Source of the DNA: Elusimicrobiota bacterium
Lineage (GTDB): Bacteria; Elusimicrobiota; Elusimicrobia; UBA1565; UBA9628
Direction: 5' to 3'
Length of the DNA: 6,912 nt
NCBI GenBank assembly: GCA_028871595.1
Contig: JAGWMT010000170.1
Location: 1 to 6,912, forward strand
Shown here one piece after another: positions 5,726-6,912 of the stretch; the stretch's first letter is position 1; every line of letters starts with the position of its first letter. The position numbers and the translations under genes are program-made. The notes beneath the pieces were generated by a model, which saw nothing but the letters and a program-made list of their open reading frames with translations, did no database searches and was not told the origin of the DNA.

Positions 5726-6912
5726 GCCGCGGGTTTGTAGTCCTTGAAGAACTTCCCGGACGCGTGCGTCCCGGAGTTCAAACCGACGAACAGGGGATCC
5801 AGGATGCGGGCGGCGCCGTCCACCACGTCCAGCGGAGGCTGGAAGTCATGCACGGCCTGCTTGCGCAGGGATAGGGCGATGGGGTCCTCGTCGGTGACCC
5901 AGCCGGTGTCCACGGCGTTCATCCAGAGTCCGTCCTTGGCGTAGTCGGGGGCGCTGGTCAAGGTCATCATGTTCAGCGCGGCCTTGGCCATGTTCGTGTG
6001 CGGATGCTTGTCGGTCTTGGTTCCGCGCGAGAAGATGCCTTCCATGGCGGTCACGTTGACCACGTGGACCTGACCGGTCCCGGCGCGCAGCATCAGGGGC
6101 TTGAGCTTGGAGGCCAGGATGAAGGGCGCGACGGCGTTGATCAGGTTGACTTCCAGAAGCTCGGCCGTCGGCACGTCCGCCAAGGTCATGCGCCAGGTGT
6201 TCATGGAGCGCAGGTCCACCTGTTGGAGGTCCGCGTCCAATTTCCCCGCGGGGAACACGTCGCGCCCGGAAATCTTGTCGTCGTAGGTCATGCGGACCTG
6301 GGAGAGGCGCGCCGACTCTCGGATGCCGACGCCCACGGCGGAGCCGTCCCAGGAGGTCAGGGCGCGCTGGTCGGCATCCGGGGCCGGCGTGTCGCGGGCG
6401 ATGGCGGACCGGACCTCGTAATGCCCGGCCAGGAGCTTCTTCTCCACGGCGTTCAAGTCGTTCCAGCCCAGGCTTTCTCGGACGAGAATGTGCTCATAGA
6501 AGCCCACGGGGCGGCGCACGGTCTGAGCGGCGTTGTTGATCAGGGCGTCCAGGCGGGTCTCGGTCGCGCACAAAAAGCGCGCGAAGATCTCGACGCTGGG
6601 CGAATGGCGCAGGTCCAGGCCGTGCACGCGGACCCGGTCCCCCCAATCCCTGAAATCGTGCTCCGCGGCGAAGCGGGCGGCGGCGTCGTGCGGAAAGCGG
6701 GTGGAGACGATGGTCCGGGCGCCGGCGCGCAGGAGCTTGAGCGCCGCCTGGTAGCCGATCTTGAGGCGGGCGCCGGTGATGTAGGCGGTGCGGCCGTTCA
6801 TGTCCGCGGTCTGGAAGCGCTTGGCGTAGTTGAACTCGGCGCAGTCCGGGCACATGTTGTCGTAGAAGTGGTGCAGGCGCGTGAAGGGCTGCTTGCAGAC
6901 GTAGCAGCCCTG
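5719..6912 (-). CDS. Zinc-ribbon SDR-like oxidoreductase (5' end outside window)
   Basis: The frame stays open to the right edge, so at least 397 residues are visible, 19 more than from the first internal ATG (6855). Numbering from the edge, C3-x2-C6 and C21-x2-C24 form a Cys4 zinc ribbon. A Rossmann domain follows: TGARLKIG (46-53) is the nucleotide-binding turn, D100 in LDLRH is the usual cofactor-region Asp, and NNAA (126-129) matches the SDR NNAG motif. The Tyr of the catalytic Y-x3-K is Thr306 (TNMAK, Lys310). About 180 residues separate NNAA from it, against roughly 60-70 in classical SDRs, so a large insertion is present (about 135-270). This build is known to me from uncharacterised SDR-like proteins in bacteria and plants. 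It is likely cytoplasmic with bound NAD(P). Its activity is uncertain because of the altered active site. It heads the visible operon and its stop overlaps the receptor start. Confidence 0.8.
   Translation of the reverse strand, partial: QGCYVCKQPFTRLHHFYDNMCPDCAEFNYAKRFQTADMNGRTAYITGARLKIGYQAALKLLRAGARTIVSTRFPHDAAARFAAEHDFRDWGDRVRVHGLDLRHSPSVEIFARFLCATETRLDALINNAAQTVRRPVGFYEHILVRESLGWNDLNAVEKKLLAGHYEVRSAIARDTPAPDADQRALTSWDGSAVGVGIRESARLSQVRMTYDDKISGRDVFPAGKLDADLQQVDLRSMNTWRMTLADVPTAELLEVNLINAVAPFILASKLKPLMLRAGTGQVHVVNVTAMEGIFSRGTKTDKHPHTNMAKAALNMMTLTSAPDYAKDGLWMNAVDTGWVTDEDPIALSLRKQAVHDFQPPLDVVDGAARILDPLFVGLNSGTHASGKFFKDYKPAAW

Noticed and set aside
3773..5740. A 655-codon open frame on the plus strand opposite the TonB receptor
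   Set aside because: Its translation is repetitive Gly/Arg/Val/Ala-rich with no domain, as expected from the antisense of a GC-rich gene. The minus-strand receptor accounts for the DNA fully.

Overview
The window is bacterial. Its genes are dense, short-spaced and partly overlapping, with recognisable Shine-Dalgarno sites. A TonB-dependent receptor and three predicted Sec signal peptides point to a Gram-negative cell with an outer membrane. The right two thirds (about 2450-6912) are very GC-rich. The left third is visibly less so, and its intergenic stretches near 1440-1480 and 2230-2260 are AT-rich. The phylum cannot be fixed from the sequence alone; an uncultured or environmental GC-rich lineage (Elusimicrobiota or a deltaproteobacterium-like group, for example) would fit, but this is only an impression.

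Left, accessory-looking part (1-2450). The tail of an unidentified gene (3-179, +) is followed by a SEC-C zinc-motif protein (232-1335, +). Facing it is a minus-strand toxin-antitoxin operon: a Phd/YefM-type antitoxin (1927-2217), a RelE/ParE-type toxin (1626-1943, overlapping the antitoxin by 17 nt), and a 59-codon ORF (1450-1629) that overlaps the toxin stop as ATGA behind a perfect AAGGAGG. The operon has a near-consensus sigma70-type promoter (TTGAAA-N17-TATAAT) with a small inverted repeat at the predicted transcription start. Between the converging genes lies a tRNA-like sequence that lacks a T-arm (1372-1435, -), next to what looks like the truncated start of a secreted protein. A 41-residue gene tail (2303-2428, -) sits just upstream of the operon. 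These fragments suggest a rearranged, island-like stretch.

Right part (2459-6912). Four minus-strand genes are tightly packed and probably co-transcribed. In order of transcription they are: an atypical short-chain dehydrogenase-like protein with an N-terminal Cys4 zinc ribbon (5719-6912, 5' end outside the window); a TonB-dependent outer-membrane receptor (3788-5725, overlapping the first gene by 7 nt); a periplasmic ABC-type substrate-binding protein of the PF04392 type (2962-3786, 1 nt gap); and a chagasin-family cysteine-protease inhibitor (2459-2920, 41 nt gap). The receptor and binding protein read as an outer-membrane/periplasm pair for capturing a small ligand, with no permease or ATPase in view. 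The role of the inhibitor and of the SDR-like protein in the same unit is not obvious and is the most interesting open question here. I found no CRISPR array, insertion sequence or rRNA.
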